A stretch of DNA of 64,000 bases, taken from assembly GCA_022709695.1 (NCBI GenBank), contig JAKLII010000005.1, positions 1 through 64,000 on the forward strand, read 5' to 3'. The stretch comes from Bacteroidota bacterium. GTDB taxonomy: Bacteria; Bacteroidota; Bacteroidia; Bacteroidales; SKPS01. Made by a program: the position numbers and the translations under genes. The notes beneath the pieces were generated by a model. It was not told the origin of the DNA. It made no database searches and worked only from the letters and a program-made list of their open reading frames with translations. This document shows, piece after piece, positions 7,966 through 16,432 of the stretch (position 1 is the first letter of the stretch; each line of letters starts with the position of its first letter).

Positions 7966-8012
7966 GGCTATTGGCTATTGGCTATTGGCTATTGGCTATT
8001 GGCTATTGGCTA
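7966..8012. repeat. GGCTATT tandem repeat, 6.7 copies
   Basis: Six complete GGCTATT units and a partial seventh begin on the base next to the ATG of the four-helix-bundle gene. The run leads into module C copy 3. Confidence 0.95.
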
Positions 8013-8072
8013 AAAAATTAACCCCGAAGGTAATGAAAAAAGCCAACGGCTAACAGCTAACGGCCAACAGCC
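7995..8072. repeat. Module C core, copy 3
   Basis: TTGGCTATTGGCTAAAAAAT, ACCCCGAAGGTAATGAAAAA and GCCAACGGCTAACAG match the core of the copies at 1753 and 3681. The right end reaches into the last codons of the O-antigen-ligase-like gene (stop at 8057), so the repeat contributes the C-terminal codons of that protein. Confidence 0.7.
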
Positions 8073-10027
8073 TCTTTCGCCATCAGGTCTTCGAGGTATT
8101 TCATGTTCCGCACTACCTCCTTGTCCTTTTTGTAGTTCGGGATTTTTTTCAGCTCGTCGATCGCTTTCTGGTATTCCCCTTTCTGGAACCAGGCGCTGGC
8201 AAGGGCTTTACGTTCCTGTTTCAGGGCGGGTACCAGATCGGTGATGTAGGTGAGGCAGCTGATGAGGCTGTCGTATTGTTGATGTTTGCTGTATATCAAT
8301 CCCATACGGGAGATCGTCCACACATTTCCCGGGAACAGCTCCAGCGTTTTCCGGAACCCTTCGAGGGCCTGTTCGTCGCGCCCCAGGGCTGCATCCGACT
8401 TGGCCACATAGTATTCGGGGGGATAGGCCATGGGGTTGAGGCTGCGGAAGGGGTTCATCGATTTCTGGGCATAATGGATCGCTTCTTCGAATCGGTTTTG
8501 TTTTTCGGCCTGGATGGTCCGCTTCATATTCACTTCCATCTTCACAGATTGGTACCCGTAGATGATACCGAACCCATTCATCACAATGGCAGCGGCCAGC
8601 AGCAGTTTGGTATTGGTTTTAAGCGGTTTGCGCGGGAAAGCTTTGTGGTGCAGCACGATGGCGGCTGCAAGGTAAAGGGCCAGGTACACGGTATGGTTAA
8701 CCCGTTCGTAGGGGAAGGAGAAGAAGCTGATGCTGAGGTATCCGAGAATCCCTCCTGCAATAAGCAGGGCCAGCATCCGGTCGCGGGTATGGGGGCTGAA
8801 GAAGAACACCCGGAACAGGTAGTAGAACCCAAGGATGAACATCGCCAGGTAGAGAATCAACCCGAAAAGCCCTTTCTCGGCCCACACCCAGAGGAAGTCG
8901 TTGTGGGGCCTTCCCCAGTTTAGCGAGCTGATGGTAGAAAACATCCCTTTGCAGTAGGGTGCGATGAGCAGCTGCCAGTTGCCGGCCCCGACTCCTTCAT
9001 AGAACGGCCGTTCGTGGATCATCTGAAGGGTGGCCTTCCATACATTGAGACGGCTGATATTATGGGGTGAATTAAGATCTGTGATATTCTGTATCCTCCC
9101 CACTATGGAAAAATCATCAGGTTTCTTCGGAAGGGAATAGATGTACGTTACCCCTGCAGCAGCCAGCAAAACGGCAACAGCGATTCCGATGCGCCATGAA
9201 CGGGGAAGTTTTACCCTGTGTCCGGCGAAAATCAGAAAGAGCCCGGTTACGGCAGCACCGAGGGCAATACCTACCCAAACCGAACGGGTTTTCAGCAGGA
9301 GGATCATCACCAGGTTCAGGATCAGTGCCACGATGGAAATAAACCTCCACTCCCTGCGGAGGCTGTAGATCCCATAAATCAGGAACGGGAGCATGAGCAT
9401 CAGGGCATTGGAAAATTCATTCTTGTGCGACATCACCCCGATGACGGCATAGATGGATTCCCTGCGATCATCGAGCAGCGAGGGGCCGTTCATTACCTTA
9501 TCGAAATATTGCACCAGTCCGATGATAGATGCCAGGATGGCGGCCGCTGCGATCAGTTTGGGCAACTTCTCCTGCCACTGTTCATGAACCCTGAAGATGA
9601 GGGTGGCAAACACCATCACCCACAGGAACATGGAGGTGCGCACCATGTCGAAGTAGCTTTCGCGGGGGTTGATGGCCCACACCACCGAGAAAATGGTGAT
9701 GAGGAGGTAGGCTGCTGTAACCGGAAACAGCCATGAACGCAACGGGGAAAGGTCGAGGATGGCCAGGTTTTTCCTGTGGAACACCAAAATGGCCAGGATT
9801 ACCAGAAATCCGCTCACCACCATAAGGCGCGGCATCAGGGTTACATCCATGGCATCCTTGTAATAGAACACCGGAATAAACAGGATGAAGAATGCTGCGA
9901 AGAGGGCAAAGATGATACGGAAGGGCGAAGTTACCTGTGTTTTTTTGGCGGTATGGGTATCGCGTTTGGGGGCTGCAACCGGTTTGACGGGTTTGTGCGG
10001 CGGATGGTGGTTTTTTTGCTGTGCCAT
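8057..10027 (-). CDS. O-antigen ligase-like membrane protein with C-terminal TPRs
   Basis: A 656-residue polytopic membrane protein. After a basic N-terminus there are roughly ten membrane segments, a long periplasmic loop of the Wzy_C/O-antigen-ligase type (about residues 280-370, containing NVWKATLQMIHERPFYEGVG and PHNDFLWVWAEKG), and a C-terminal TPR region (about 480-640). WaaL/Wzy-type proteins join or polymerise undecaprenyl-linked glycans in the periplasm. I choose the start MAQQKNHH at 10027 and not the far-upstream ATG at 10372: a TACCTTTG -7 box lies at 10062-10069, and the upstream 115 codons overlap the divergent PASTA gene and look non-coding. It may act with the ABC exporter genes downstream. 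Confidence 0.82.
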   Translation of the reverse strand: MAQQKNHHPPHKPVKPVAAPKRDTHTAKKTQVTSPFRIIFALFAAFFILFIPVFYYKDAMDVTLMPRLMVVSGFLVILAILVFHRKNLAILDLSPLRSWLFPVTAAYLLITIFSVVWAINPRESYFDMVRTSMFLWVMVFATLIFRVHEQWQEKLPKLIAAAAILASIIGLVQYFDKVMNGPSLLDDRRESIYAVIGVMSHKNEFSNALMLMLPFLIYGIYSLRREWRFISIVALILNLVMILLLKTRSVWVGIALGAAVTGLFLIFAGHRVKLPRSWRIGIAVAVLLAAAGVTYIYSLPKKPDDFSIVGRIQNITDLNSPHNISRLNVWKATLQMIHERPFYEGVGAGNWQLLIAPYCKGMFSTISSLNWGRPHNDFLWVWAEKGLFGLILYLAMFILGFYYLFRVFFFSPHTRDRMLALLIAGGILGYLSISFFSFPYERVNHTVYLALYLAAAIVLHHKAFPRKPLKTNTKLLLAAAIVMNGFGIIYGYQSVKMEVNMKRTIQAEKQNRFEEAIHYAQKSMNPFRSLNPMAYPPEYYVAKSDAALGRDEQALEGFRKTLELFPGNVWTISRMGLIYSKHQQYDSLISCLTYITDLVPALKQERKALASAWFQKGEYQKAIDELKKIPNYKKDKEVVRNMKYLEDLMAKEAVGR

Positions 10028-10061
10028 GACAGAAGGGGTTATAGTGCGTTTTGGAGTATGA

Positions 10062-10069
10062 CAAAGGTA
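10062..10069 (-). promoter_or_regulatory. Promoter -7 box for the O-antigen-ligase-like gene
   Basis: TACCTTTG on the minus strand fits TAnnTTTG and lies 34 bp before the chosen ATG at 10027. Confidence 0.5.
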
Positions 10070-10170
10070 GAAAAACATACCAAAAGCCTGCTCCCTCAGG
10101 GCACTTTTTATGCACAATGCCGGCATGGCACCTGTTGGTAAGCATTGGTGTCCATGGTTTGGAATATTGT

Positions 10171-10178
10171 TATTTTTG
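10171..10178 (+). promoter_or_regulatory. Promoter -7 box for the PASTA gene
   Basis: TATTTTTG fits TAnnTTTG, and a TTG lies 23 nt upstream (10145-10147). It is downstream of the first in-frame ATG (10110), so it argues for the start at 10245. Confidence 0.5.
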
Positions 10179-10244
10179 CAGGCGTTAAGCAATAAACCAC
10201 CATTCAGGAAGTTAAACAACCTGGGTGAAAATAACCCCGACGGC

Positions 10245-10844
10245 ATGCAACTCGGCGAAATTTTACAATCGAGGAAATTTTTAAAGAACCTGTTGTACAT
10301 GGCCCTGCTCACAGTGGGCATATTGTGGGGGGCCATGGCTATATTAAAGGTGTATACACGGCATGGTGCCAATCATGTGGTGCCTGATTTCCGGGGGATG
10401 ACGCAGGAGCAGATTGAAGAAAACAGCGACTTCAACAAGTTCAGGGTGGTGGTATTTGATTCGATCTACGACAATTCCAGGCCGGGAGGGGTGGTGGTGG
10501 ATCAGGATCCCCCGGCCGGCACCGAGGTGAAGCGCAGCCGCACCATCAACCTTACGGTGGTCTCGAAGCAACAGGAGATGGTATTGTTGCCTGATCTGGG
10601 CAATACGGTGAGATCGGCCAGGAGCCAGCTCGAAGCCTACGGGCTGATGCCGGGCAGGGTGATTGAAGTGTACGGTGAATACGAAGGGCTGCTGATCGGC
10701 GTTTTGTATAACGGAAAGCGGCTGAGCGAAGGTGATAAGGTACCGCGGGGTGCCAGGATTGACATGGAGGTAAGTTCTTCCACGGTAAGTTCCGATTCAC
10801 TGACGGAAGATGACATGACCGGGATGCCCGATGAATCATTTTAA
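10245..10844 (+). CDS. PASTA domain membrane protein
   Basis: A 199-residue protein with one membrane segment near the N-terminus (LLYMALLTVGILWGAMAIL, about 17-35) and two extracytoplasmic PASTA-type repeats (about 42-112 and 113-180; VVVDQDPPAGTEVKRSRTINLTV is a characteristic end of a repeat). PASTA domains bind muropeptides or beta-lactams in Ser/Thr kinases and class B PBPs; here no kinase or transpeptidase domain is attached. The C-terminus is Ser/Asp-rich. It is followed 15 bp later by a T9SS cargo gene and then an RluD-type gene, an operon order I associate with Bacteroidota. The start is chosen from the promoter position and the membrane segment. Confidence 0.85.
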   Translation: MQLGEILQSRKFLKNLLYMALLTVGILWGAMAILKVYTRHGANHVVPDFRGMTQEQIEENSDFNKFRVVVFDSIYDNSRPGGVVVDQDPPAGTEVKRSRTINLTVVSKQQEMVLLPDLGNTVRSARSQLEAYGLMPGRVIEVYGEYEGLLIGVLYNGKRLSEGDKVPRGARIDMEVSSSTVSSDSLTEDDMTGMPDESF

Positions 10845-10859
10845 CAGAGAACGAAAACT

Positions 10860-12797
10860 ATGCGTATGATCCGAAGAATATCATTTCTGGCACTGATCAT
10901 CATTGCCTCAGGGATGCAGGTGCTTGTTGCCCAGCCGGGAGAGCGGCTCACACCCCTCTGGTCGAACCCGGTGCTACAGCAGAAGATACCCTCCGCTCCG
11001 GCATCCTCGAAAACAATCCTGAGCCTTCCGTTTGTGGAAGATTTCTCCTCAGGCCTGTTCTACCCCGATCCGCTGCGGTGGAGTGATGCGCTGGCCTATG
11101 TAAACTTTCACTACGCCGTGAGGCCACCCTCTGTGGGGGTAGCCACCCTGGATGCCCTCGACCGGTCAGGTGCCGTGTACCCAACCGCTACCGCTTTCCC
11201 CTTTCCGGCCGATACCCTCACTTCGCAGCCCATCACACTGGCCGCCAACAATCAGGCCGATTCCCTGTTTTTCAGTTTCCTGTACCAGCCCGAAGGGTTC
11301 GGGAATGCCCCCGAGCGCGACGACTCACTGCTCCTCGAGTTCTGGTCGGAAGCCCTGCAATCGTGGGTCCATAGGTGGTCAGACAGGGGCCGCTCCCTCG
11401 AGGCCTTCGCTGCCACCTACGGCAGCAACTGGCGCATGGTGGTGCTGGAGGTCGACAGCGCCCTCTTCTTCTCGCCCTCCTTCCGCTTCAGGTTCCGCAA
11501 CTTCGCCAGCATCACCGATGCCTCCCTCCCCGACTGGGGCGGTAATGTGGATATGTGGCACCTCGACTATATAGTCCTCAGCACTGAGCGCTCCATCACA
11601 GACACCCTGATTCACAACGATCTGGCATTCAGGGACTATCCAAAGTCAATGCTGGCAAAATACCATGCCATGCCGTGGAACCAGTACCTGGCAAACGCTG
11701 CCGGTGAAATGATCACTAGCCCCGATGATATCAGGGTCCCTTATTCTGTCTATTACTATAACACCACCAACCCGGTACTGCAAAACTTCACGGTGAAAAG
11801 CACTACAGGGGGTACCTCATACACCCCACCCCCCTACAGTTTCGGAAACCTCGTAATGCCTGTCGACACCTTTGTGAAACCCAACCCCAATGTGCCGCTG
11901 GCTGGGTTCACCTTTTCAGCTCCTTCACAACCCTATGCCGATTTCGAGATCACTGCAGCCATCTCCCCCTTCAGTTCCTCCGAAGCCATCAGAACCAACG
12001 ACACGGTATCGTTCTACCAGAAGTTTTACAACTATTATGCATACGACGACGGATCGGCAGAGGCAGGGTACGGGGTGAGCAGCTCAAACCCCAACGCCAC
12101 ACTACAGGTGGCACTGCAGTTCAGCCTGAATGTGCCCGATACCCTGCGGGCCGTACAGATCTGCTTCAACCAGGTGAAGGATCAGGCCAATAAGGAGCGC
12201 TTTACCCTGGCAGTATGGAATACCACCAGCGGCAATCCCGGTGACACCCTTTACACCGAGGCGGACCTCTTTCCGGTATTTGAGCCGGGGATCAACTGGT
12301 ACCATACGTACAAGCTTACCCGTCCTGTGCCGGTATCCGGATCATTCTGGGTGGGGTGGCAGCAAAAATCGGGAACCATGCTCAACGTGGGGTATGACAG
12401 GAACCGGAACGCCAAATCTTACCTCAGATATAATATCGGAAACGGTTGGGACAGCTCCCTTTTCGCTGGAGCTCTGATGATCAGGCCGGTGCTGGGAGAT
12501 ACGAATGAGGCATGGGTCAATATCCCAAAGCCGAAACCTTTGGCGGGAGTACGGCTATACCCCAATCCTGCCGGTCCGGTGTTATATGTGGAAGGGGCCA
12601 CCCCCGGTGAGGTCTTCCGTCTCGAATTTTACAACGGGCAGGGACAGCTGCTGAAAGTGGCCGAAGCTGCGGGGAGTACCTCTACCGACGGATTGCCGGA
12701 AGGGTTTTACGCAGTAAGGGTTTACCGTCCTGATACAGGAGCCCTGGTGGGCACCCACAAGCTGATTATCGCAAACGGGGGGCATGGCAATTACTGA
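10860..12797 (+). CDS. Secreted protein with T9SS type A C-terminal sorting domain
   Basis: A 645-residue exported protein. There is a signal peptide (IRRISFLALIIIASGMQVLVAQ) and a long beta-rich region without a domain I recognise. The C-terminal 75 residues are a clear T9SS sorting domain: VRLYPNPAGPVLYVEG, then FYNGQGQLLK, then LPEGFYAVRVY. Such proteins cross the outer membrane through the type IX system and are released or attached to the surface. No catalytic motif is visible. The stop codon overlaps the start of the downstream pseudouridine synthase gene by 14 bp, so the two are probably co-transcribed. Confidence 0.88.
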   Translation: MRMIRRISFLALIIIASGMQVLVAQPGERLTPLWSNPVLQQKIPSAPASSKTILSLPFVEDFSSGLFYPDPLRWSDALAYVNFHYAVRPPSVGVATLDALDRSGAVYPTATAFPFPADTLTSQPITLAANNQADSLFFSFLYQPEGFGNAPERDDSLLLEFWSEALQSWVHRWSDRGRSLEAFAATYGSNWRMVVLEVDSALFFSPSFRFRFRNFASITDASLPDWGGNVDMWHLDYIVLSTERSITDTLIHNDLAFRDYPKSMLAKYHAMPWNQYLANAAGEMITSPDDIRVPYSVYYYNTTNPVLQNFTVKSTTGGTSYTPPPYSFGNLVMPVDTFVKPNPNVPLAGFTFSAPSQPYADFEITAAISPFSSSEAIRTNDTVSFYQKFYNYYAYDDGSAEAGYGVSSSNPNATLQVALQFSLNVPDTLRAVQICFNQVKDQANKERFTLAVWNTTSGNPGDTLYTEADLFPVFEPGINWYHTYKLTRPVPVSGSFWVGWQQKSGTMLNVGYDRNRNAKSYLRYNIGNGWDSSLFAGALMIRPVLGDTNEAWVNIPKPKPLAGVRLYPNPAGPVLYVEGATPGEVFRLEFYNGQGQLLKVAEAAGSTSTDGLPEGFYAVRVYRPDTGALVGTHKLIIANGGHGNY

Positions 12798-13848
12798 GGA
12801 TCCCGAACTGTTTACAGGTGCTGACTCCGATCTGGGAGATGATCAGGAGCTTTTCGAACATCACCGAATCACAGCCGACAAGGGGCAGGGATTGCTCCGC
12901 ATCGACAAGTTCCTGATGACCCGCATCGATGGGGCCACCCGCACCCGCATCCAGCAGGCTGCCCATGCGGGGAATATCCTGGTAAACGGAAGTACCGTTA
13001 AACCCAATTACAGGGTTAAACCCCTGGACCTGATCACAATCGTACTTCCCACACCCCCGAGGGAGCTGGAGATTATCCCTGAAAATATACCTCTGGACAT
13101 CGTGTATGAAGACGACTGGCTGATGGTGGTGAACAAGCCCGCCGGACTGGTGGTGCATCCCGGTCACGCCAACTATACCGGCACCCTGCTCAACGCAGCC
13201 ACCTGGCACATCATGCATGCCACAGGCAAACCGGCTGCAGAAAGCATCCCGTGGCTGGTCCACCGTATCGACAAAAATACCAGTGGCCTGTTGCTGATAG
13301 CAAAGGATGAGCAGTCGCAAAACCGCCTGGCCGGGCAGTTTGCAGCACACACCATCAGCAGGTTGTATCTTGCCCTGGTATGGGGTTGTCCTTCACCTGC
13401 CGAGGGCACCATCAGGGAATATATTGGCCGTGGCCAGCGCGACCGGCGGGTGATGGAGGTATATCCCGATGGCAGTTACGGCCGGCATGCTGTAACCCAC
13501 TACCGGGTGCTGGAGGATTTCGGATATGTGAGCCTGGTGGAATGCCGCCTCGAGACGGGTCGCACCCACCAGATCAGGGCTCACTTCAAATATCTGGGGC
13601 ACCCGCTCTTCAATGATGAAACCTATGGCGGCAGCCGGATCCTGAAAGGGACTACCTTTGCACGCTACCGTCAGTTTGTGCTGGGATGTTTTCAGGCGAT
13701 CCCGCGTCAGGCACTCCATGCTGCCACCCTCGGCTTTGTGCACCCTCACACAGGAAAACAGGTCCATTTTGCCGCCGACCCCCCTGAGGATTTCGCCAAC
13801 GCACTCAACTGCTGGCGCGAATATGCCGCCCGGGGCAACCGCGACTGA
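12784..13848 (+). CDS. rluD: RluA-family 23S rRNA pseudouridine synthase (RluD-like)
   Basis: A 354-residue cytoplasmic enzyme converting specific uridines of large-subunit rRNA to pseudouridine. An S4 RNA-binding domain occupies about residues 40-90 (LRIDKFLMTRIDGATRTRIQ, then NGSTVKPNYRVKPLD). The catalytic domain follows, with the conserved HRIDKNTSGLLLIAKD at about 160-175; the Asp of RID is the catalytic residue. RLETGRTHQIRAHFKYLGHP is the second family motif. The N-terminus carries about 30 acidic residues beyond the usual start, so initiation may occur slightly later. The assignment to RluD, and not RluC, rests on general resemblance. Confidence 0.88.
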   Translation: MAITEDPELFTGADSDLGDDQELFEHHRITADKGQGLLRIDKFLMTRIDGATRTRIQQAAHAGNILVNGSTVKPNYRVKPLDLITIVLPTPPRELEIIPENIPLDIVYEDDWLMVVNKPAGLVVHPGHANYTGTLLNAATWHIMHATGKPAAESIPWLVHRIDKNTSGLLLIAKDEQSQNRLAGQFAAHTISRLYLALVWGCPSPAEGTIREYIGRGQRDRRVMEVYPDGSYGRHAVTHYRVLEDFGYVSLVECRLETGRTHQIRAHFKYLGHPLFNDETYGGSRILKGTTFARYRQFVLGCFQAIPRQALHAATLGFVHPHTGKQVHFAADPPEDFANALNCWREYAARGNRD

Positions 13849-13945
13849 AATTATTGGCGGGGTGTGTTCATTTTTTTCAATATGACCTTAAACAAAGATA
13901 GAATAACGTTGTTTAGTTCCCGTACCCATTCTGCTGACATACCGC

Positions 13946-14833
13946 ATGAGCCAGTATTCCATCAAGGATCTAGAGAAACTAACCGGCATTAAAGCCCACA
14001 CCATCCGGATATGGGAAAAACGGTACGGGATTGTAAATCCGGCCCGCACTGAATCGAACATCCGCCTCTATTCTAACTGTGACCTTAAGCGGTTGCTCAA
14101 CATTTCGATCCTTAACAAACATGGCCTGAAGATCTCGAATCTGGCCGTGATGTCGGCTGATGAGTTGAATGACAGGGTGTTGAATCTGATGTCGAACCAG
14201 CATGCCTATGAACATCAGATCGAAAACCTGGTGATGGCCATGGTGGATTTCAATGAAACCCGCTTCGAAAAAACCCTTGGGAATGCCGTGATTGAGCTGG
14301 GGTTTGAAGAAACCCTCATGAAGATTGTGTATCCGTTTTTTCAGAAAACCGGTATCCTCTGGCAAACCGGGGCCATCAGTCCTGCCCATGAGCACTTTGT
14401 CTCCAACCTGGTCAGGCAGAAAATTATCGCTGCCATCGAAAACCTTGAGCCCAAACACCCCCCCAGGGCCAAGTTGTTTTTACTGTTTCTGCATGAAACA
14501 GAATACCATGAACTTGGGCTGCTGTTTTACCATTATATCATAAAGAAGGTGGGGCACCGTGTGATGTACCTAGGGCAGGCCACCCCGATCGAAGATGTCC
14601 GCAAGGCTGCCTCTATCCACCACCCCGATTACCTCCTGACCAATTTCACCAGTCCGATTTCATCTTCCGATATTGACTCCTACCTCCATTCCCTCACCTT
14701 TATTTTTCCCGGTATTCCAATCTGTATCAGTGGAATGCAGCTCAATGGCCACCGTTTCGGACAGGAGTCACTGATCCGTCATGTCCCCGGCCCTATGGAG
14801 TTCAAGCAGGATCTTGTTGAACTTTTAAGGTAA
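13946..14833 (+). CDS. MerR-family regulator with B12-binding motifs (CarH/LitR-like)
   Basis: A 295-residue regulator. The MerR-type winged helix is at 3-75 (YSIKDLEKLTGIKAHTIRIW, then NIRLYSNCDLKRL). The C-terminal 200 residues match the cobalamin-binding module of AdoCbl-dependent photoreceptors: W139, nine residues, then E149-H150 (the Wx9EH motif), and E186-Y-H188-E-L-G191 (the ExHxxG motif whose His ligates cobalt). CarH/LitR represses in the dark as an AdoCbl tetramer and is released by light. These motifs are directly visible; light sensing is inferred. An ECF sigma gene follows on the same strand, a combination known from light-response loci, but no crt or photolyase gene is nearby. 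Some Bacteroidota members of this family may bind other cobalamins or none. Confidence 0.85.
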   Translation: MSQYSIKDLEKLTGIKAHTIRIWEKRYGIVNPARTESNIRLYSNCDLKRLLNISILNKHGLKISNLAVMSADELNDRVLNLMSNQHAYEHQIENLVMAMVDFNETRFEKTLGNAVIELGFEETLMKIVYPFFQKTGILWQTGAISPAHEHFVSNLVRQKIIAAIENLEPKHPPRAKLFLLFLHETEYHELGLLFYHYIIKKVGHRVMYLGQATPIEDVRKAASIHHPDYLLTNFTSPISSSDIDSYLHSLTFIFPGIPICISGMQLNGHRFGQESLIRHVPGPMEFKQDLVELLR

Positions 14834-15157
14834 GCCTCCCCCCTGTTTTCCCCATACTTACGTTTGATGCTTCTGCCTGTCAGAAGGCATCCCTTTAATA
14901 TCCATTTATACAGATATATAGAGATAATGTAACTGTTTAATCCGGAGGGCTGTTATCCTGCGTTATCTTAAACAGGACTTATCGGCATGAAATTTAGAAT
15001 GAAGATCAAAAAGTTTTGTAAAGAAATGTAAATCAAGCAATAAAGTTAATTCTTATTTAGAATACGTATAAATTGTTCAAAAAAAAGCTAAACAAAATTT
15101 GGATTTGTGTTTATTATGTCCGTACATTTGTTCAACAAAATTTAAAACAGAACCACG
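14834..15157. other. Intergenic region between the MerR and sigma factor genes
   Basis: This 324-bp AT-rich interval has no gene. An imperfect inverted repeat (GATGCTTCTG, then CAGAAGGCATC, about 14866-14891) could form a hairpin after the MerR gene but lacks a T-run. The right end holds the promoter at 15098-15130. I see nothing else in it. Confidence 0.6.
15098..15130 (+). promoter_or_regulatory. Promoter of the ECF sigma factor gene
   Basis: TTTG (15098-15101), 21 nt, then TACATTTG (15123-15130) matches the Bacteroidota -33/-7 pattern. The start codon is at 15158, giving a leader of about 20 nt. Confidence 0.6.
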
Positions 15158-15661
15158 ATGACAGCAATTGAGTTTAACTATCAGGTAACCGGTTTGAAAA
15201 AGAACCTCGAGTACTTTGCTTACAGCCTCACTGCCAATCAGGAAGATGCCAACGATCTGGTACAGGATACCTATCTGAAGGCCTTGTTGCATCGCGAAAA
15301 GTTTGTGAAGGAGGATAATCTGAAGGCGTGGATGTTCACCATCATGAAGAACACCTTCATCAACAAATACAGGCGGAATGTGAAGGCCAACACCATTATT
15401 GATGGCACGAAGGATCTTTACTACATGAACATTTCGCGTGAGAGCGGCTTTGCAGACCCGGTGTCGGTATGCAACACCAAAGACATTGAAGCAGCCATTG
15501 CCGCGCTGGAGGATGAGTACAAGATACCCTTCACCATGCATCTGAAGGGTTGGAAATACAAGGAAATTGCAGACAAGCTTAACATCAGTATCGGAACGGT
15601 AAAGAGCAGGATTTTCTTCACCCGGAAGAAACTGATGGCTAAGTTACAGGAGTTTGCCTGA
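15158..15661 (+). CDS. ECF-type RNA polymerase sigma factor
   Basis: A 167-residue sigma-70 family factor. Region 2 is at about 15-80 (YSLTANQEDANDLVQDTYLKAL, then LKAWMFTIMKNTFINKYRR), and region 4 is at about 110-165 (IPFTMHLKGWKYKEIADKLN, then IGTVKSRIFFTRKKL). No anti-sigma gene adjoins it, so control is not by the usual co-encoded membrane anti-sigma; the MerR regulator upstream is the obvious candidate. Its own promoter and a terminator immediately after the stop suggest a monocistronic transcript. In Bacteroidota a related MerR/sigma pair often stands before carotenoid genes, which are absent here. Confidence 0.9.
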   Translation: MTAIEFNYQVTGLKKNLEYFAYSLTANQEDANDLVQDTYLKALLHREKFVKEDNLKAWMFTIMKNTFINKYRRNVKANTIIDGTKDLYYMNISRESGFADPVSVCNTKDIEAAIAALEDEYKIPFTMHLKGWKYKEIADKLNISIGTVKSRIFFTRKKLMAKLQEFA

Positions 15662-15682
15662 TGGATTTCAAAGGACAGGAGG

Positions 15683-15711
15683 GGCTGCCGGGTTACGGCA
15701 GCCTTTTTTTT
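15683..15711 (+). terminator. Rho-independent terminator after the sigma factor gene
   Basis: GGCTGCCG (15683-15690), a 5-nt loop and CGGCAGCC (15696-15703) form a perfect 8-bp GC-rich stem followed by eight T (15704-15711). Confidence 0.92.
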
Positions 15712-15712
15712 G

Positions 15713-16351
15713 TCAGTGCAGCTTTGAGCCGATCAGGTGCATAAACTCGGCACGGGTTTTATCGATGAGGAAAGCGCCTGTAAAATCGGAGGTGGTGGTC
15801 ACGGAATTTTGTTTCTGAATGCCGCGCATGGCCATGCAAAGGTGCACCGCCTCAATCACCACGGCAACACCCAGCGGATGGAGGGCATCCTGGATACACT
15901 GTTTGATCTGGGTGGTGAGGCGTTCCTGCACCTGTAACCTGCGGGCGAAGGCATCCACAACCCGTGGAATCTTGCTGAGCCCAACGATATGTTTGTTGGG
16001 GATATAGGCCACATGTGCCTTCCCGAAGAAAGGGATCATGTGGTGTTCGCACATCGAGTAAATTTCGATGTCCTTCACAATTACCATCTGTTTGTAATCC
16101 TCCTCGAACATGGCCGAACGCAGGATCTCATCGGGATTCAGATCATAACCGTGGGTGAGGAACTGTATGGCTTTGGCTACCCTAACCGGGGTATCCATCA
16201 ACCCTTCGCGGTCAGGGTCTTCACCGATAGTACTCAGGATATTCCTGTATAAAGGTGCCAGGGTGTTAATCTTCTCAGGATTGTAAAGATCGATTTTTTC
16301 ATATCCGTCCATCTCTTCGTATCCGTCCATCAGGTTTTCTTTTTTCATCAT
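15713..16351 (-). CDS. folE: GTP cyclohydrolase I
   Basis: A 212-residue cytoplasmic enzyme converting GTP to 7,8-dihydroneopterin triphosphate, the entry to folate and, with QueD, to queuosine. The zinc ligands are visible in [12 protein letters not shown] (about residue 104) and in HLCMAMRG (about 175). [20 protein letters not shown] near residue 45 is the conserved substrate-binding region. An N-terminal stretch repeating [13 protein letters not shown] precedes the core and is probably dispensable. It lies 75 bp after queD on the same strand, with two palindromic elements between them. Confidence 0.95.
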   Translation of the reverse strand: MMKKENLMDGYEEMDGYEKIDLYNPEKINTLAPLYRNILSTIGEDPDREGLMDTPVRVAKAIQFLTHGYDLNPDEILRSAMFEEDYKQMVIVKDIEIYSMCEHHMIPFFGKAHVAYIPNKHIVGLSKIPRVVDAFARRLQVQERLTTQIKQCIQDALHPLGVAVVIEAVHLCMAMRGIQKQNSVTTTSDFTGAFLIDKTRAEFMHLIGSKLH

Positions 16352-16370
16352 AGGGTTTATTTTTTAATAC

Positions 16371-16432
16371 GGGCAACGCATGCGTTGCCCTTACGATATA
16401 GGATGGGGCAAGGCATGCGTTGCCCTTACGAT
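16371..16432. repeat. Two palindromic GCATGC elements in tandem
   Basis: A perfect 20-bp palindrome (GGGCAACGCATGCGTTGCCC, 16371-16390) is followed 35 bp later by a copy with one changed base (16406-16425). Both continue into TTACGAT; in the second copy those bases are the final Ser codon and TAA stop of queD. A closely related 26-bp palindrome is at 50427-50452. They may act as transcription terminators or REP-type elements. Confidence 0.85.

Noticed and set aside
7966-8012. GGCTATT array considered as a CRISPR-like array
   Set aside because: The unit is 7 bp without spacers, so it is a simple tandem repeat. No cas genes are present.
1-10000. The repeat-rich left part interpreted as a prophage or integrative element
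   Set aside because: No integrase, phage structural, transposase or conjugation gene is visible, and the exporter and O-antigen-ligase-like genes are ordinary chromosomal types.
10028-10372. N-terminal extension of 115 codons on the O-antigen-ligase-like gene
   Set aside because: It overlaps the divergent PASTA gene, has no membrane or domain character, and a promoter box lies downstream of that ATG at 10062-10069.
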